Positions 44,624 through 53,727 of a stretch of 64,000 bases of DNA are shown here, piece by piece. The position numbers and the translations under genes were made by a program. Below the pieces are notes generated by a model. It did no database searches. It was given only the letters and a program-made list of their open reading frames with translations, and was not told the DNA's origin. Every line of letters starts with the position of its first letter. The first letter of the stretch is position 1. Source of the DNA: Sphingomonas hankookensis. Its GTDB lineage: Bacteria; Pseudomonadota; Alphaproteobacteria; Sphingomonadales; Sphingomonadaceae. The stretch is from the NCBI RefSeq assembly GCF_022664465.1, contig NZ_JAKREV010000003.1, positions 186,001 through 250,000 of the forward strand, read 5' to 3'.

Positions 44624-46378
44624 ATGCTCGACCCGACGCGGCCCTTCGTACTGCTCGACGATGCCCGGCCGGGGGGACGCGCGCGGCTGTACCGGGCACC
44701 GGTCCGCGTGATCCGCGCCGACACGGTGGGTGCCGTGCCGGGTGCGCTGGGCGCACTGGCGCAGGCGGTCGCCGCGGGTGCGGCGGTGGCGGGCTATCTG
44801 AGCTATGAGGCGGGGGCGGCGCTGGTGCCGGGCGTGCCGGTGCGCGATACGGGTGCGCCGTTGCTGTGGTTCGGGGTATTCGGGGGGAGCGAGCGCGTCG
44901 ACGTTGCAGCGCTGTTGCCCGACCCGGCCGGTGCGTGGATCGGGGCGGTCGCGCCCGATATCGATCGCGACAGCTATGCCGCGCGGTGCAGCGACATCCT
45001 CGAACTGATCGCGTCGGGCGATATCTATCAGGCGAACCTGACCTTCGCCGCGCGGGTGCCGGTGGCCGGCGATCCGCTGGCGCTGTACGCCGCGATCCGG
45101 CCGCAGGCGGCGGCGGGGCATGGCGCGGTGGTGTGGACCGGCAGCGACTGGCTGTTGTCGTTCTCGCCCGAACTGTTCTTCGCGGTCGAGGGCGGGCGGA
45201 TCATCGCACGGCCGATGAAGGGCACCGCGACGCGCGACCCCGATCCCGCACGCGACCGCGCGGCGGCCGACGCGCTGGCGAACGATCCGAAGCAGCGCGC
45301 CGAAAACCTGATGATCGTCGATCTGATGCGCAACGACCTGTCGCGCGTCGGCGTGCCGGGAAGCGTGCAGGTGCCCGAGCGGTTCGTCGTCGAAACCTAT
45401 CCTAGCATCCACCAGCTGGTGTCGTCGGTGACCGCCGAACTGCTGCCCGGCACGACCGCGGTCGATGCGCTGGCGGCGCTGTTTCCGTGCGGATCGATCA
45501 CCGGCGCGCCCAAACGGCGCGCGATGGAGGCGATCGACGCGGTCGAGGGGCGCGCGCGCGGCATCTATACCGGGACGATCGGCGCGATCGATGCTGGCGG
45601 CGATGCGACGTTCAACGTCGCGATCCGCACACTGCACCTGCCCGCCGGTGGTCCCCACGCGACGCTGGGGCTGGGATCGGGGGTCGTCGCCGATTCGCAA
45701 CCGCAGGTGGAATGGCACGAATGCCTGGCAAAGGCCCGCTTCCTCGAGGTGCCGCAGCGCCGGTTCGACCTGGTCGAGACGATGGCGTTCGATCCGATCG
45801 CCGGCATCGCGCTGCTCGAACGGCATCTGGCGCGGATGACCGAGAGCGCCCGCGCGCTGGGGTTCGCGTTCGATCGCCATGCGACGCGCAATGAATTGCA
45901 GGCGGCGACCTTTCGGTTGCGGGAGGCTTCGCGGGTACGACTGCTGCTGTCGGTGTCGGGCGCGATCGCGGTCGACGTCACGCCGCTGCCGACGCCGCCC
46001 GCCGGGCCGGTCGACGTGGCGGTCGCCCCGCTGCTGGTGTCGCCGCACGACCTGCGGCTCAGCCACAAGACCAGCGACCGCCGCTTCTGGCCCGCACCGC
46101 CGCCGGGCTGTTTCGAGACGATCTTCGTCGGTGCCGACGGAGAAGTGACTGAGGGCAGCTTCACCTCGGTCTTCGTCGGCGCCGGGGCGCAGTTGCTGAC
46201 CCCGCCGCTCGACCGCGGCCTGTTGCCGGGCGTCCTGCGCAGCGAGCTGATCGCACGGGGCGAGGCAGTCGAGATGCCGCTGAAACTCAGCGATCTCGCG
46301 CAAGGATTTTACGTCGGCAATGCGGTTCGCGGATTGATTCGTGCGCGCTTGGTTGCGGATGCGAACATAGGGGGGTAA
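44624..46378 (+). CDS. pabB: Fused aminodeoxychorismate synthase component I / 4-amino-4-deoxychorismate lyase
   Basis: A 584-residue fusion for p-aminobenzoate synthesis. Residues about 1-375 are the chorismate-binding PabB part (SGDIYQANLTFAARV, FSPELFFAVEGGRII, PMKGTATRDPDPARD, with the PabB-type lysine, and PCGSITGAPKRRAMEAID). Residues about 390-584 are the PLP-dependent PabC lyase (VETMAFDPIAGIALLERHLA, LRLSHKTSDRRFWPA, TEGSFTSVFVGAG). The partner amidotransferase PabA is not in the window. An ATG 13 codons upstream is a possible alternative start. Confidence 0.92.
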   Translation: MLDPTRPFVLLDDARPGGRARLYRAPVRVIRADTVGAVPGALGALAQAVAAGAAVAGYLSYEAGAALVPGVPVRDTGAPLLWFGVFGGSERVDVAALLPDPAGAWIGAVAPDIDRDSYAARCSDILELIASGDIYQANLTFAARVPVAGDPLALYAAIRPQAAAGHGAVVWTGSDWLLSFSPELFFAVEGGRIIARPMKGTATRDPDPARDRAAADALANDPKQRAENLMIVDLMRNDLSRVGVPGSVQVPERFVVETYPSIHQLVSSVTAELLPGTTAVDALAALFPCGSITGAPKRRAMEAIDAVEGRARGIYTGTIGAIDAGGDATFNVAIRTLHLPAGGPHATLGLGSGVVADSQPQVEWHECLAKARFLEVPQRRFDLVETMAFDPIAGIALLERHLARMTESARALGFAFDRHATRNELQAATFRLREASRVRLLLSVSGAIAVDVTPLPTPPAGPVDVAVAPLLVSPHDLRLSHKTSDRRFWPAPPPGCFETIFVGADGEVTEGSFTSVFVGAGAQLLTPPLDRGLLPGVLRSELIARGEAVEMPLKLSDLAQGFYVGNAVRGLIRARLVADANIGG

Positions 46379-46417
46379 GGGCGCGTCCACCTGTTCCTTC
46401 TCAGCATCGGACGTCCC

Positions 46418-47617
46418 ATGAAGCCCTCCGCCGCGCTCGACCGCATCAATCCCTCGCCGACCCTCGCCATCACGTCGAAGGTGCTCGAGCTGAAGCGGCA
46501 GGGCGTCGACGTGATCGGGCTGGGCGCGGGCGAACCCGATTTCGACACGCCCGATTTCGTGAAGGACGCCGCGATCGAGGCAATCCACGCCGGCAAGACC
46601 AAATACACCAATGTCGACGGCACTGCCGAACTGAAGGACGCGATCACCGCGAAGTTCAAGCGCGATAACGGCCTGACCTATGCCGCGAACCAGATCAGCG
46701 TGAATGTCGGCGGCAAGCACACGCTGTTCAATGCACTGGTCGCAACGGTCGATGCCGGCGACGAGGTGATCGTGCCTGCGCCCTATTGGGTAAGCTACCC
46801 CGATGTCGTGCAGTTCGCCGGCGGCACCCCGGTGTTCGTCGCGGCGGGCGCCGACCAGAATTACAAGATCACGCCTGAGCAGCTCGATGCCGCGATCACC
46901 GAGCGGACCAAGTGGGTCATCCTCAATTCGCCGTCGAACCCGACCGGTGCGGGCTATACCCGCGCCGAGCTGCGCGAACTGGGCAAGGTGCTGGAACGGC
47001 ATCCGCATGTCTGGATCTTCGCCGACGATATGTACGAGCATATCGTCTATCCGGGGTTCGAGTTCGCCACGATCGCCGAGGTGAACCCGACGCTGTACGA
47101 CCGGACCCTCACCGTAAACGGCTGTTCGAAGGCCTATGCGATGACCGGCTGGCGCATCGGCTATGCCGGCGGCGCGGCGTGGCTGATCAAGGCGATCGCC
47201 AAGCTCCAGTCGCAATCGACCAGCAACCCGTGTTCGATCGCGCAGGCCGCCGCCGTCGCCGCGCTGAACGGCGACCAGTCGTTCCTGGCAGAGCGTAACG
47301 CGGCGTTCCAGCGTCGCCGCGACATGGTGGTCGCCGAACTCAATGCCATCGATGCCGTCACCTGCCCGACGCCCGAAGGCGCCTTCTATGTCTATCCCGA
47401 CATTTCCGGAGTGATCGGCAAGGCGACGCCGGCGGGGCAGCGGATCGCGACCGACGAGGATTTCGTCGGCTATCTGCTGGAGGATGCGCGCGTCGCCGCG
47501 GTGCAGGGTGCGGCGTTCGGCCTGTCGCCGGCGATGCGCATCAGTTACGCGACGTCGGACGATCTGTTGCGCGAAGCGTGCGCCCGCATCCGAACCGCGT
47601 GCGACGCGCTAAAGTAA
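46418..47617 (+). CDS. aatA: Pyridoxal phosphate-dependent aminotransferase (aspartate aminotransferase, class Ib)
   Basis: A 399-residue fold type I aminotransferase. Subgroup Ib features are NPSPTLAITSKVLELKRQGV, GLGAGEPDFDTPDFVKDAAI, the NSPSNPTGAGY motif and the PLP lysine in NGCSKAYAMTGWRIGYAGGA; RISYAT near the C-terminus carries the substrate-binding arginine. It most likely interconverts aspartate and oxaloacetate, and in this subgroup may also act on prephenate. It starts 40 bases after pabBC on the same strand. Confidence 0.93.
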   Translation: MKPSAALDRINPSPTLAITSKVLELKRQGVDVIGLGAGEPDFDTPDFVKDAAIEAIHAGKTKYTNVDGTAELKDAITAKFKRDNGLTYAANQISVNVGGKHTLFNALVATVDAGDEVIVPAPYWVSYPDVVQFAGGTPVFVAAGADQNYKITPEQLDAAITERTKWVILNSPSNPTGAGYTRAELRELGKVLERHPHVWIFADDMYEHIVYPGFEFATIAEVNPTLYDRTLTVNGCSKAYAMTGWRIGYAGGAAWLIKAIAKLQSQSTSNPCSIAQAAAVAALNGDQSFLAERNAAFQRRRDMVVAELNAIDAVTCPTPEGAFYVYPDISGVIGKATPAGQRIATDEDFVGYLLEDARVAAVQGAAFGLSPAMRISYATSDDLLREACARIRTACDALK

Positions 47618-47683
47618 TCCTTTCGTCGCAACGGACTATTAGGGCCTCGTTCCTATCACGGCATTGGTCGCGATAGAGAAGAC

Positions 47684-48859
47684 ATGCTGCTCGATATTTC
47701 TACCCTGTACGCCATGGTCGCGTTGTGTTCGGTCGTTGCCGGAATCGTGCATCTTGCCGCGGCGGTCGGCGGCCGCTTCGGCAGCTGGGCGAACTGGTGG
47801 GGCGGCGGGCATATATTGCTGGGGCTGAGCGCGGTAATGCCGCTGGCGCGCGGCATGGGCATCCCGATGCTGGTCCCGGTCGGCAATACCGTCGCGGTAC
47901 TGAGCTATACCGGCATCTATATCGGCATGCGGCGCTTTGCCGATCCGCGGGCGGACATCGGGGTCTGGATCGCGGTTGCCGCGGTCCTGGCGGTGCCGAT
48001 GCTGCTGTGGAGCGATCCGGCGGGCATGGGCGGGCGGATCGCCTATCTCAACGTCGTGCGATCGATGTTCGACGTGGCGACCGTCGTCGTCGCGATCCGC
48101 ATCGCCAAGCGCGAATCGCTGCGCACCGGGTGGATCGTCGCGGTCATGTTCGCGCTGACCGTGCCGATGTTTATCGGCCGCGCGTGGCTGGCGCTGACCG
48201 GCCATATTGGTACCAACCCGACCGGGTTGCAGGGCGGGCCGGCGGCGTGGCTGGCGGCCGGCGCCGTCGCCTTCATCATGTTCCGCGGCTTTTCGCTGCT
48301 GACGATGGACGCCGAACGGGGCGAGCGGCGGCTGGAAATGCTTGCCGAGCGCGACGCGCTGACCGGGGCGGGGAACCGTACCGCATTCGAACGCGCGCGC
48401 GGCGGCTGGCGCGGCGACGGCGCGGTGCTGATGATCGACCTGAACCGGTTCAAGGCGCTGAACGATCGCCACGGCCATGCGGTGGGCGACGCCGCGCTGT
48501 GCATCGCCACCCGTGCTGCAGTGGCGTCGGTGCCGATGACGGGGCGGGTGTTCCGCTGGGGCGGGGACGAGTTCGTCTGCGTCCTGCCCGGCACCGGCGC
48601 ACGGGAGGCGGCGGCCATCGCCAAGGGCATTGCCGGCAAATTCGCGGAAGGTACCGGCGCGTTGCTCGGTACCGGGATGGCGGCGACGCTCAGCATCGGG
48701 TGGACGCTGGGGCCGCTCGCCGATGTCGAAGCGCTGATCGCCGACGCCGACGAGCGCATGTATGCCGACAAGCAACGGGGCCGCGCAACGGATGCGCAAC
48801 GCAGCGTTGCCGAAACCGCACCCCTCACCTACTTGATTTCGCAGTCGCAACATGGTTGA
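47684..48859 (+). CDS. Membrane-bound diguanylate cyclase (GGDEF)
   Basis: A 391-residue signalling enzyme. The first 220 residues hold about six or seven hydrophobic helices (for example LYAMVALCSVVAGIVHLAAA and GVWIAVAAVLAVPMLLWS), followed by a GGDEF domain starting LAERDALTGAGNRTAFERAR with the active-site GGDEF at residues 293-297 (FRWGGDEFVCVLPG). No RxxD inhibitory site is present at the usual position before it, so product inhibition through that site is not expected. It makes cyclic di-GMP; the input signal sensed by the membrane part is unknown. Confidence 0.92.
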   Translation: MLLDISTLYAMVALCSVVAGIVHLAAAVGGRFGSWANWWGGGHILLGLSAVMPLARGMGIPMLVPVGNTVAVLSYTGIYIGMRRFADPRADIGVWIAVAAVLAVPMLLWSDPAGMGGRIAYLNVVRSMFDVATVVVAIRIAKRESLRTGWIVAVMFALTVPMFIGRAWLALTGHIGTNPTGLQGGPAAWLAAGAVAFIMFRGFSLLTMDAERGERRLEMLAERDALTGAGNRTAFERARGGWRGDGAVLMIDLNRFKALNDRHGHAVGDAALCIATRAAVASVPMTGRVFRWGGDEFVCVLPGTGAREAAAIAKGIAGKFAEGTGALLGTGMAATLSIGWTLGPLADVEALIADADERMYADKQRGRATDAQRSVAETAPLTYLISQSQHG

Positions 48860-48997
48860 GGCTGTGCGCACGATGAACGGGCGCGCCAGCGTCGGTTCAG
48901 CCCCAGACACTATATCTTGCCATCGACGAACGGGCCGTGCGGTCCGTTCGATGCCGCGAACCATCCGGGGGAGCGGCCGGGCAAGAGGATGAGACAG

Positions 48998-49144
48998 ATG
49001 ACCCAGAAGCGCACCGGTTTCCTTCGCCATTTCGTCAGCGGTTTCGCGCTGGGTGCCGTCGCGCTGGTCGCGGTGCAGGTGGCGGATCGCAGCGATGCGA
49101 AGTCGGTCCGTCCCGCACCGGCGACGATCGAACGCATCGGCTGA
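48998..49144 (+). CDS. Small single-span membrane protein, hypothetical
   Basis: A 48-residue peptide, MTQKRTGFLRHFVSGFALGA then VALVAVQVADRSDAKSVRPA, with positive residues before one hydrophobic helix. An ATG three codons upstream (48989) also fits; purine-rich sequence (AAGAGGATGAGACAG) precedes both. It could equally be a secreted peptide with the helix as signal anchor. It lies between the GGDEF gene and msrA. Coding status is plausible but not proven. Confidence 0.5.
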   Translation: MTQKRTGFLRHFVSGFALGAVALVAVQVADRSDAKSVRPAPATIERIG

Positions 49145-49205
49145 TCTGGCGGCGTCCGCGTCGAACCCCCATCTTGGTTCCCGGCATAGCGTTAGGAACC
49201 GCCCC

Positions 49206-49859
49206 ATGAAATTCCTGCTCCCCGTCGCAATCGCCGCCATCGGCGTGGCCGCGCTGTCGATCCCCCCGGCCACCGCCGAACGCGCGGTGCCGATCCCGAC
49301 CATCGCCAGCGACGTACCCCCCACCCCCGGCCTCGCCACCGCCGTGCTGGCCGGTGGCTGCTTCTGGGGGATGGAAGCGGTGTTCGAACGGGTGAAGGGC
49401 GTGAAGTCGGTCGTCAGTGGCTATGCCGGCGGCGCTCAGGCCACCGCGACCTACGACCAGGTATCGACCGAACGCACCGGCCATGCCGAGGCGATCCGCA
49501 TCACCTACGACCCGCGCGTCGTCAGCTATGGCACGCTGCTGCGACTCTATTTCTCGGTCGCGCACGATCCGACGCAGGTCGATGGCCAGTATCCCGACCG
49601 CGGGCCCAGTTATCGCTCGGCGATCTTCGCGCAGAACGGCGCGCAGGCGCTGACCGCCCGGCGCTATGTCGCGCAATTGACGCGGGCGAAGGCGTTCCCG
49701 AAGCCGATCGCGACGAAGATCGAAACCGGCGCCTTCTATCCGGCGGAGACCTATCATCAGGACTTCGCGCGGAAGAACCCGTCGCATCCCTATATCGTGC
49801 GGTGGGACAAGCCGAAGGTCGCGGCGGCGAAGGCAGCGTATCCGGGGTTGGTCGGGTAG
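49206..49859 (+). CDS. msrA: Peptide-methionine (S)-S-oxide reductase, exported
   Basis: A 217-residue methionine sulfoxide reductase A. The catalytic cysteine is residue 52 in AGGCFWGMEAVFERVKGVKS; SGYAGGAQATATYDQVSTER and the C-terminal AETYHQDFARKNPSHPYI complete the family pattern. A signal peptide precedes the domain (FLLPVAIAAIGVAALSIPPA), so it probably repairs periplasmic proteins. The start at 49206 has AGGAA upstream. Confidence 0.94.
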   Translation: MKFLLPVAIAAIGVAALSIPPATAERAVPIPTIASDVPPTPGLATAVLAGGCFWGMEAVFERVKGVKSVVSGYAGGAQATATYDQVSTERTGHAEAIRITYDPRVVSYGTLLRLYFSVAHDPTQVDGQYPDRGPSYRSAIFAQNGAQALTARRYVAQLTRAKAFPKPIATKIETGAFYPAETYHQDFARKNPSHPYIVRWDKPKVAAAKAAYPGLVG

Positions 49860-49902
49860 AAGAAGATTCGTTTTCGCGCCTCCGCGCGATCCACTTTTCC
49901 TC

Positions 49903-50301
49903 TTACAGCAGCCCCAGAGCCATCAGCTCGCCGATCAACCGCGGCGGCAGTGCATCCGCACCGGTGCCCTCCCCACCCAGATCGGCCGGCGCATCCGCCG
50001 CCTCCAGATAGCGCCAGCCCTGATGCGCGCGCTTCGGGCGTGCCTCGACCAGCACCAGCCTGGGTCCCAGATGGATCGCGACGCGTCCGCCCTCCGCCTC
50101 GCCGAAGCCGAGGATCGGGGAGCGCGCCACCAGCCGGTGCTTGAGTATCCAGAACAGCGAACCGCCCTCGATCTCGGCGGCACGTTTCGGCAGGTAGCGG
50201 GTCGTCAGGAACCCGCCTTCGGCATGGCGCGCGGCCAGCCGCTCGGCCAGTTGCTCGACCGATTCGATGGCAAAGGCGACTTTGGTGAGATGCAGCGGCA
50301 C
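49903..50301 (-). CDS. DUF1489 family protein
   Basis: A 132-residue alphaproteobacterial protein: MPLHLTKVAFAIESVEQLAE at the N-terminus, then FLTTRYLPKRAAEIEGGSLF, WILKHRLVARSPILGFGEAE and HQGWRYLEAADAPADLGG. This matches the DUF1489 pattern, a family with no assigned function that is often near lipid or cell-envelope genes. It starts 31 bases downstream of the mgtE stop on the same strand. Confidence 0.8.
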   Translation of the reverse strand: MPLHLTKVAFAIESVEQLAERLAARHAEGGFLTTRYLPKRAAEIEGGSLFWILKHRLVARSPILGFGEAEGGRVAIHLGPRLVLVEARPKRAHQGWRYLEAADAPADLGGEGTGADALPPRLIGELMALGLL

Positions 50302-50332
50302 GCTCCCCAGATGGGAAGCATGGCGTGCCGGC

Positions 50333-51724
50333 TCAAGCGGTTAGCCCGCTGACGGTTGCAAGCCCGAGAAAGACGAGGAATCCCATCGAATCGGTGGTCA
50401 TCGTGACGAAGATCGACGACGCCACCGCCGGATCGGCATTGTAGCGATCGAGCGTCAGCGGCACGAACACCCCGGCGAACCCGGCGATGACGACGTTCAG
50501 CAGCATCGCGGTGCCGATTACCGCGCCCAGTTGTGGGTTGCCGAACCACAAGGTCACCCCGGTGCCGATCAGCGCGGCGACGGTCGCGCCGTTCATCAGG
50601 GCGATGATCATCTCGCGCCGGATCGCGCGCAGGGTGTTCGATTGCGTCAGCTGGTTGGTGGCGAGCGCGCGGACGGTCACCGCCATCGTCTGCGTGCCGG
50701 CATTGCCGCCCAGCCCCGCGACGATCGGCATCAGTGCCGCCAGCGTCACCATCCGGTCGATCGTCGCCCCGAACATGCCGATGATCGTTGCGGGCAGCAG
50801 CGCGGTGATCAGGTTGGTGATCAGCCAGCGCACCCGCGCCTTGTACGAATCGCGGATCGGTTCGTTGATGTCGCCTTCGCCCGCACCCGACAGCAACAGC
50901 GCATCTTCGCCCGCTTCGGCCTGGATGATGTGGACGACGTCGTCGACGGTAATCATCCCGACCAGCCGCCCGCTACCGTCGACGACCGCGGCGGAGATCA
51001 GCGCATATTTCTGGAAGCGCAGCGCGACTTCTTCCTGGTCCATGTCGACCGGGATCAGCGTCTGTTCGCGCGCCATCACGTCGCCGATCGCGACCGATCG
51101 CGGCGTGCGGAGAATCCACGACAGCTGGCAGGTGCCGACCGGCTTGTGCGCCGGATCGACCACGAAGATTTCCCAGAAATCAGTCGTCAGCACTTCGTCG
51201 GCGCGCAGATAGTCGAGCGCGTCGCCGACGGTCCAATGCTCGGGCACCGCGACCAGCTCGCGCTGCATCAGGCGGCCAGCGGATTCCTCGGGGTAGGACA
51301 GCGCCTCCTCGATCGCGGCGCGATCGTCGGGGTCGAGCGCGCGCAGCACCGCGCGCTGATCGGCATCGTCCAAGTCCTCGATGATCGCAACCGCGTCGTC
51401 GGTGTCGAGCTGCGCGGCGAGATCGGCGACTTGGGTGGCGGTCAGCGCGTCGATCACCGCCTCGCGCACCCAGTCGTTCATCTCGGCCAGAACGTCGCCG
51501 TTCAGTCGTTCGGCGATCGCCGCCGCCAGTGCCGCCCGTTGTTCGCCGGGCACCAGTTCGAACAGGTCGGCAAGGTCGGCGGGATGGAGCGGTTCGACCA
51601 GCTCGCGCGCCGCCTCGTCATCGCCGCGATCCACCGCTTCGCACACGGCACGGACGAATTCGGGCTTCAGCCGGTCGTCCTCGTCCAGTTCGCTGGTATC
51701 GTCGGGAAGGTCGAGTTCGGTCAT
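50333..51724 (-). CDS. mgtE: Magnesium transporter MgtE
   Basis: A 463-residue Mg2+ channel. The N domain (about 25-130; VEPLHPADLADLFELVPGEQ) and a CBS pair (YPEESAGRLMQRELVAVPEH, DVMAREQTLIPVDMDQEEVA, GMITVDDVVHII) regulate the pore by binding Mg2+. The membrane part has about five helices with conserved PIVAGLGGNAGTQTMAVTVR. The ATG at 51724 follows GGAGGG nine bases upstream. It is divergent from the cyclophilin gene. Confidence 0.95.
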   Translation of the reverse strand: MTELDLPDDTSELDEDDRLKPEFVRAVCEAVDRGDDEAARELVEPLHPADLADLFELVPGEQRAALAAAIAERLNGDVLAEMNDWVREAVIDALTATQVADLAAQLDTDDAVAIIEDLDDADQRAVLRALDPDDRAAIEEALSYPEESAGRLMQRELVAVPEHWTVGDALDYLRADEVLTTDFWEIFVVDPAHKPVGTCQLSWILRTPRSVAIGDVMAREQTLIPVDMDQEEVALRFQKYALISAAVVDGSGRLVGMITVDDVVHIIQAEAGEDALLLSGAGEGDINEPIRDSYKARVRWLITNLITALLPATIIGMFGATIDRMVTLAALMPIVAGLGGNAGTQTMAVTVRALATNQLTQSNTLRAIRREMIIALMNGATVAALIGTGVTLWFGNPQLGAVIGTAMLLNVVIAGFAGVFVPLTLDRYNADPAVASSIFVTMTTDSMGFLVFLGLATVSGLTA

Positions 51725-51851
51725 GGTCGCAACCCTCCTGTCGCGTGTGGTTCCGCCCGCTGTAACCATGCTGCACCGCCGTGCCAACGGTCGTGCGGTT
51801 GCCCTTGGCACTGCAAGCCCCTAGCTAGGCGCCAGTTTCAAGGAGCAGATA

Positions 51852-52313
51852 ATGGCCGATACCCCCAGCACGCTCGTGATGACGCTCGATACCGGCGAAG
51901 TCCGCATCAAGCTGCGCCCCGACCTTGCGCCCAACCACGTTCAGCAGATCGTCAAGCTGGCCGATTCGGGCTTTTATGACGGCGTGCCGTTCCACCGGGT
52001 GATCGACGGCTTCATGGCGCAGGGCGGCGACGGCGGTCGCGGCGATGGCACCGGCGGGTCGAAGGAACCGAACCTCAAGCAGGAATTCAACGCCGAGCCG
52101 CACGTCCGTGGCGTATGCTCGATGGCGCGGACGCAGGACCCGAATTCGGCCAACAGCCAGTTCTTCATCTGCCTCGACGATGCGACTTTCCTCGACCGCC
52201 AGTATACGGTGTGGGGCGTGGTCGAGAGCGGCATGGACGCCGTCGACGCGCTGCCCAAGGGCGAGCCGCCGCGTAACCCGGGCAAGATCGTGACCGCGCG
52301 TTCGGAAGCGTAA
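51852..52313 (+). CDS. ppiB: Peptidyl-prolyl cis-trans isomerase (cyclophilin type)
   Basis: A 153-residue cytoplasmic cyclophilin. The family core is FYDGVPFHRVIDGFMAQGGD, with the active-site arginine, followed by CSMARTQDPNSANSQFFICL and the tryptophan-containing YTVWGVVESGMD. There is no signal peptide. AAGGAG precedes the ATG. Two family A repeats follow it. Confidence 0.95.
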   Translation: MADTPSTLVMTLDTGEVRIKLRPDLAPNHVQQIVKLADSGFYDGVPFHRVIDGFMAQGGDGGRGDGTGGSKEPNLKQEFNAEPHVRGVCSMARTQDPNSANSQFFICLDDATFLDRQYTVWGVVESGMDAVDALPKGEPPRNPGKIVTARSEA

Positions 52314-52322
52314 AGCCGGCCT

Positions 52323-52421
52323 GTCGTCATTCCCGCGCAGGCGGGAATCCATAGACGCTGAGGTTTCGGTGCAATCGCCGACGTCAGCGTCAATGGACCC
52401 CCGCCGGCGCGGGGGTGACGA
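52323..52421. repeat. Family A repeat, copy 10 (CCCGC variant)
   Basis: GTCATTCCCGC-GCAG-GCGGGAATCCAT and ATGGACCCCCGC-CGGC-GCGGGGGTGACG are inverted around a spacer of about 45 bp. It starts about 10 bases after the cyclophilin stop. Confidence 0.85.
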
Positions 52422-52450
52422 TTGGGTTTGAGACCCCGCCTCCCCCCGTC

Positions 52451-52549
52451 CGTCATCCCGGCCGAGGCCCGGATCCGTGGATAGGGGAACGGCCGCGATC
52501 CATCGCCAACACCCTACACAATCGATTCCGGCCTTCGCCGGAATGACGG
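52451..52549. repeat. Family A repeat, copy 11 (CCGG variant)
   Basis: CGTCATCCCGGCCGAGGCCC at the left and ATTCCGGCCTTCGCCGGAAT then GACGG at the right. It stands 30 bp from copy 10, so two divergent subtypes are side by side between the cyclophilin gene and the convergent LysR gene. Confidence 0.8.
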
Positions 52550-52558
52550 GTGGCTGTC

Positions 52559-53446
52559 CTACTCCGCCGGCGCGCCGAGCGCGGCGACCAGCCAGTCGTG
52601 GAACAGTTTTACCGGCCGCTGCTGCAACATGCGCGGGCGGCATACGAACCAGTGGCTGTAGGTCGAATCGACCGCACGATCGAACAGCGGCACCAGCCGG
52701 TCGTCGCGCGCGGTTTCGAAATGCGATTCGAGCATGAAGGCGATGCCGAGCCCCTGTGCCGCCGCCTCCAGCATCAGCGTGCCCGAATCGAACCGGTCGG
52801 TCGCGGCGGGTTCGAGGTCGGGGAACCCGGCCGCATGCATCCAGTCGGCGAAGGTATCGGGCATGTCGCGGTGGATCAGCGCGGTGTGTTGCGCGATCTG
52901 TGCCGGATCGGTGATCGGCTGGCGATCGATCAGCGCGCGCCCGGCAATCGCATAGACCCGGTTGCGGTCGAGCCGCCGGGCATAAAGCGCGGGATCGATC
53001 GCATGGTCGAGCACGATCGCCACATCGATCCCCTCGCCCAGCCGCCCCAGCCCGTGATGCGCGGTGTCGAAATCGAGGTGCAGTTCGGGATGCCGTTCTT
53101 TCAGGTCACCCATCCGTGGCATCAGCCGCTGGATCGCGAACAGCGGCAGCACGCCCAGCCGCAGCCGCAGCACCTCAACCGCGCCAGACATCTGCTCGAC
53201 CGCGTCGGACAGCGTATCGAGCGCCCCCGACAGCAGCGACAACAGCCGTTCGCCATCGGCGTTGAGTTTCAGCGCCTGATGCCGGCGTTCGAACAGCGGC
53301 TTGCCGATGAAGCGCTCCATTGCCTGCACCCGCCGGCTGAGCGCGGGGGACGACAGCGCCAGTTCGTCGGCGGCGAGCTTGACCGAACCGAGCCGGGCGA
53401 CGTGGACGAAGGCCTCGATCGCGGTGAGGGGGGGAAGGCGACGCAT
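52559..53446 (-). CDS. LysR family transcriptional regulator
   Basis: A 295-residue regulator with an N-terminal winged helix (MRRLPPLTAIEAFVHVARLG, then SVKLAADELALSSPALSRRV, then RFIGKPLFERRHQALKLNAD) typical of the GcvA-like subgroup, and a periplasmic-binding-type effector domain. The ATG at 53446 is the family start. It is divergent from the Cdc48-like gene and may control it, but the 281-bp gap between them is long and also holds a terminator. Confidence 0.9.
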   Translation of the reverse strand: MRRLPPLTAIEAFVHVARLGSVKLAADELALSSPALSRRVQAMERFIGKPLFERRHQALKLNADGERLLSLLSGALDTLSDAVEQMSGAVEVLRLRLGVLPLFAIQRLMPRMGDLKERHPELHLDFDTAHHGLGRLGEGIDVAIVLDHAIDPALYARRLDRNRVYAIAGRALIDRQPITDPAQIAQHTALIHRDMPDTFADWMHAAGFPDLEPAATDRFDSGTLMLEAAAQGLGIAFMLESHFETARDDRLVPLFDRAVDSTYSHWFVCRPRMLQQRPVKLFHDWLVAALGAPAE

Positions 53447-53631
53447 CCGATACCTTAAACCTTCGTTGCGGTGCGGTACACGCTGCACTGCGTTGGTCAC
53501 ACATGCAACCATCCTGCTCTGCGGTGCGTGCAATTTATGCAAGCTGAATTGATTTGTTCGCACTTGCACAAAAACACGCCGCACTGCACACAGGGCGTGC
53601 CTTTCAGGCATCCTCTCCTAAAAACTTTCCG

Positions 53632-53661
53632 GCCGGTCGTTTCGATCGGCCTTTTTTTTCG
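53632..53661 (+). terminator. Strong intrinsic terminator upstream of the Cdc48-like gene
   Basis: GGCCGGTCG-TTT-CGATCGGCC forms a 9-bp stem with a 3-base loop and is followed by eight T. It lies in the LysR/Cdc48 divergent gap, 66 bases before the ATG, where no protein gene precedes it on the + strand. It must end either a short RNA or an attenuated leader. The 150 bases before it hold no convincing open frame. Confidence 0.85.
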
Positions 53662-53727
53662 CCTTGTTGCCAGCAACCCGCGCCTTATCTCCGCCGTTCG
53701 GACACGTTCCAGCAGGACGGAATTTTG

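Noticed and set aside
52314-52558. Two adjacent direct-looking repeats that might be a CRISPR remnant
   Set aside because: They are family A palindromes of different sub-types, with no regular spacers and no cas genes in the window.
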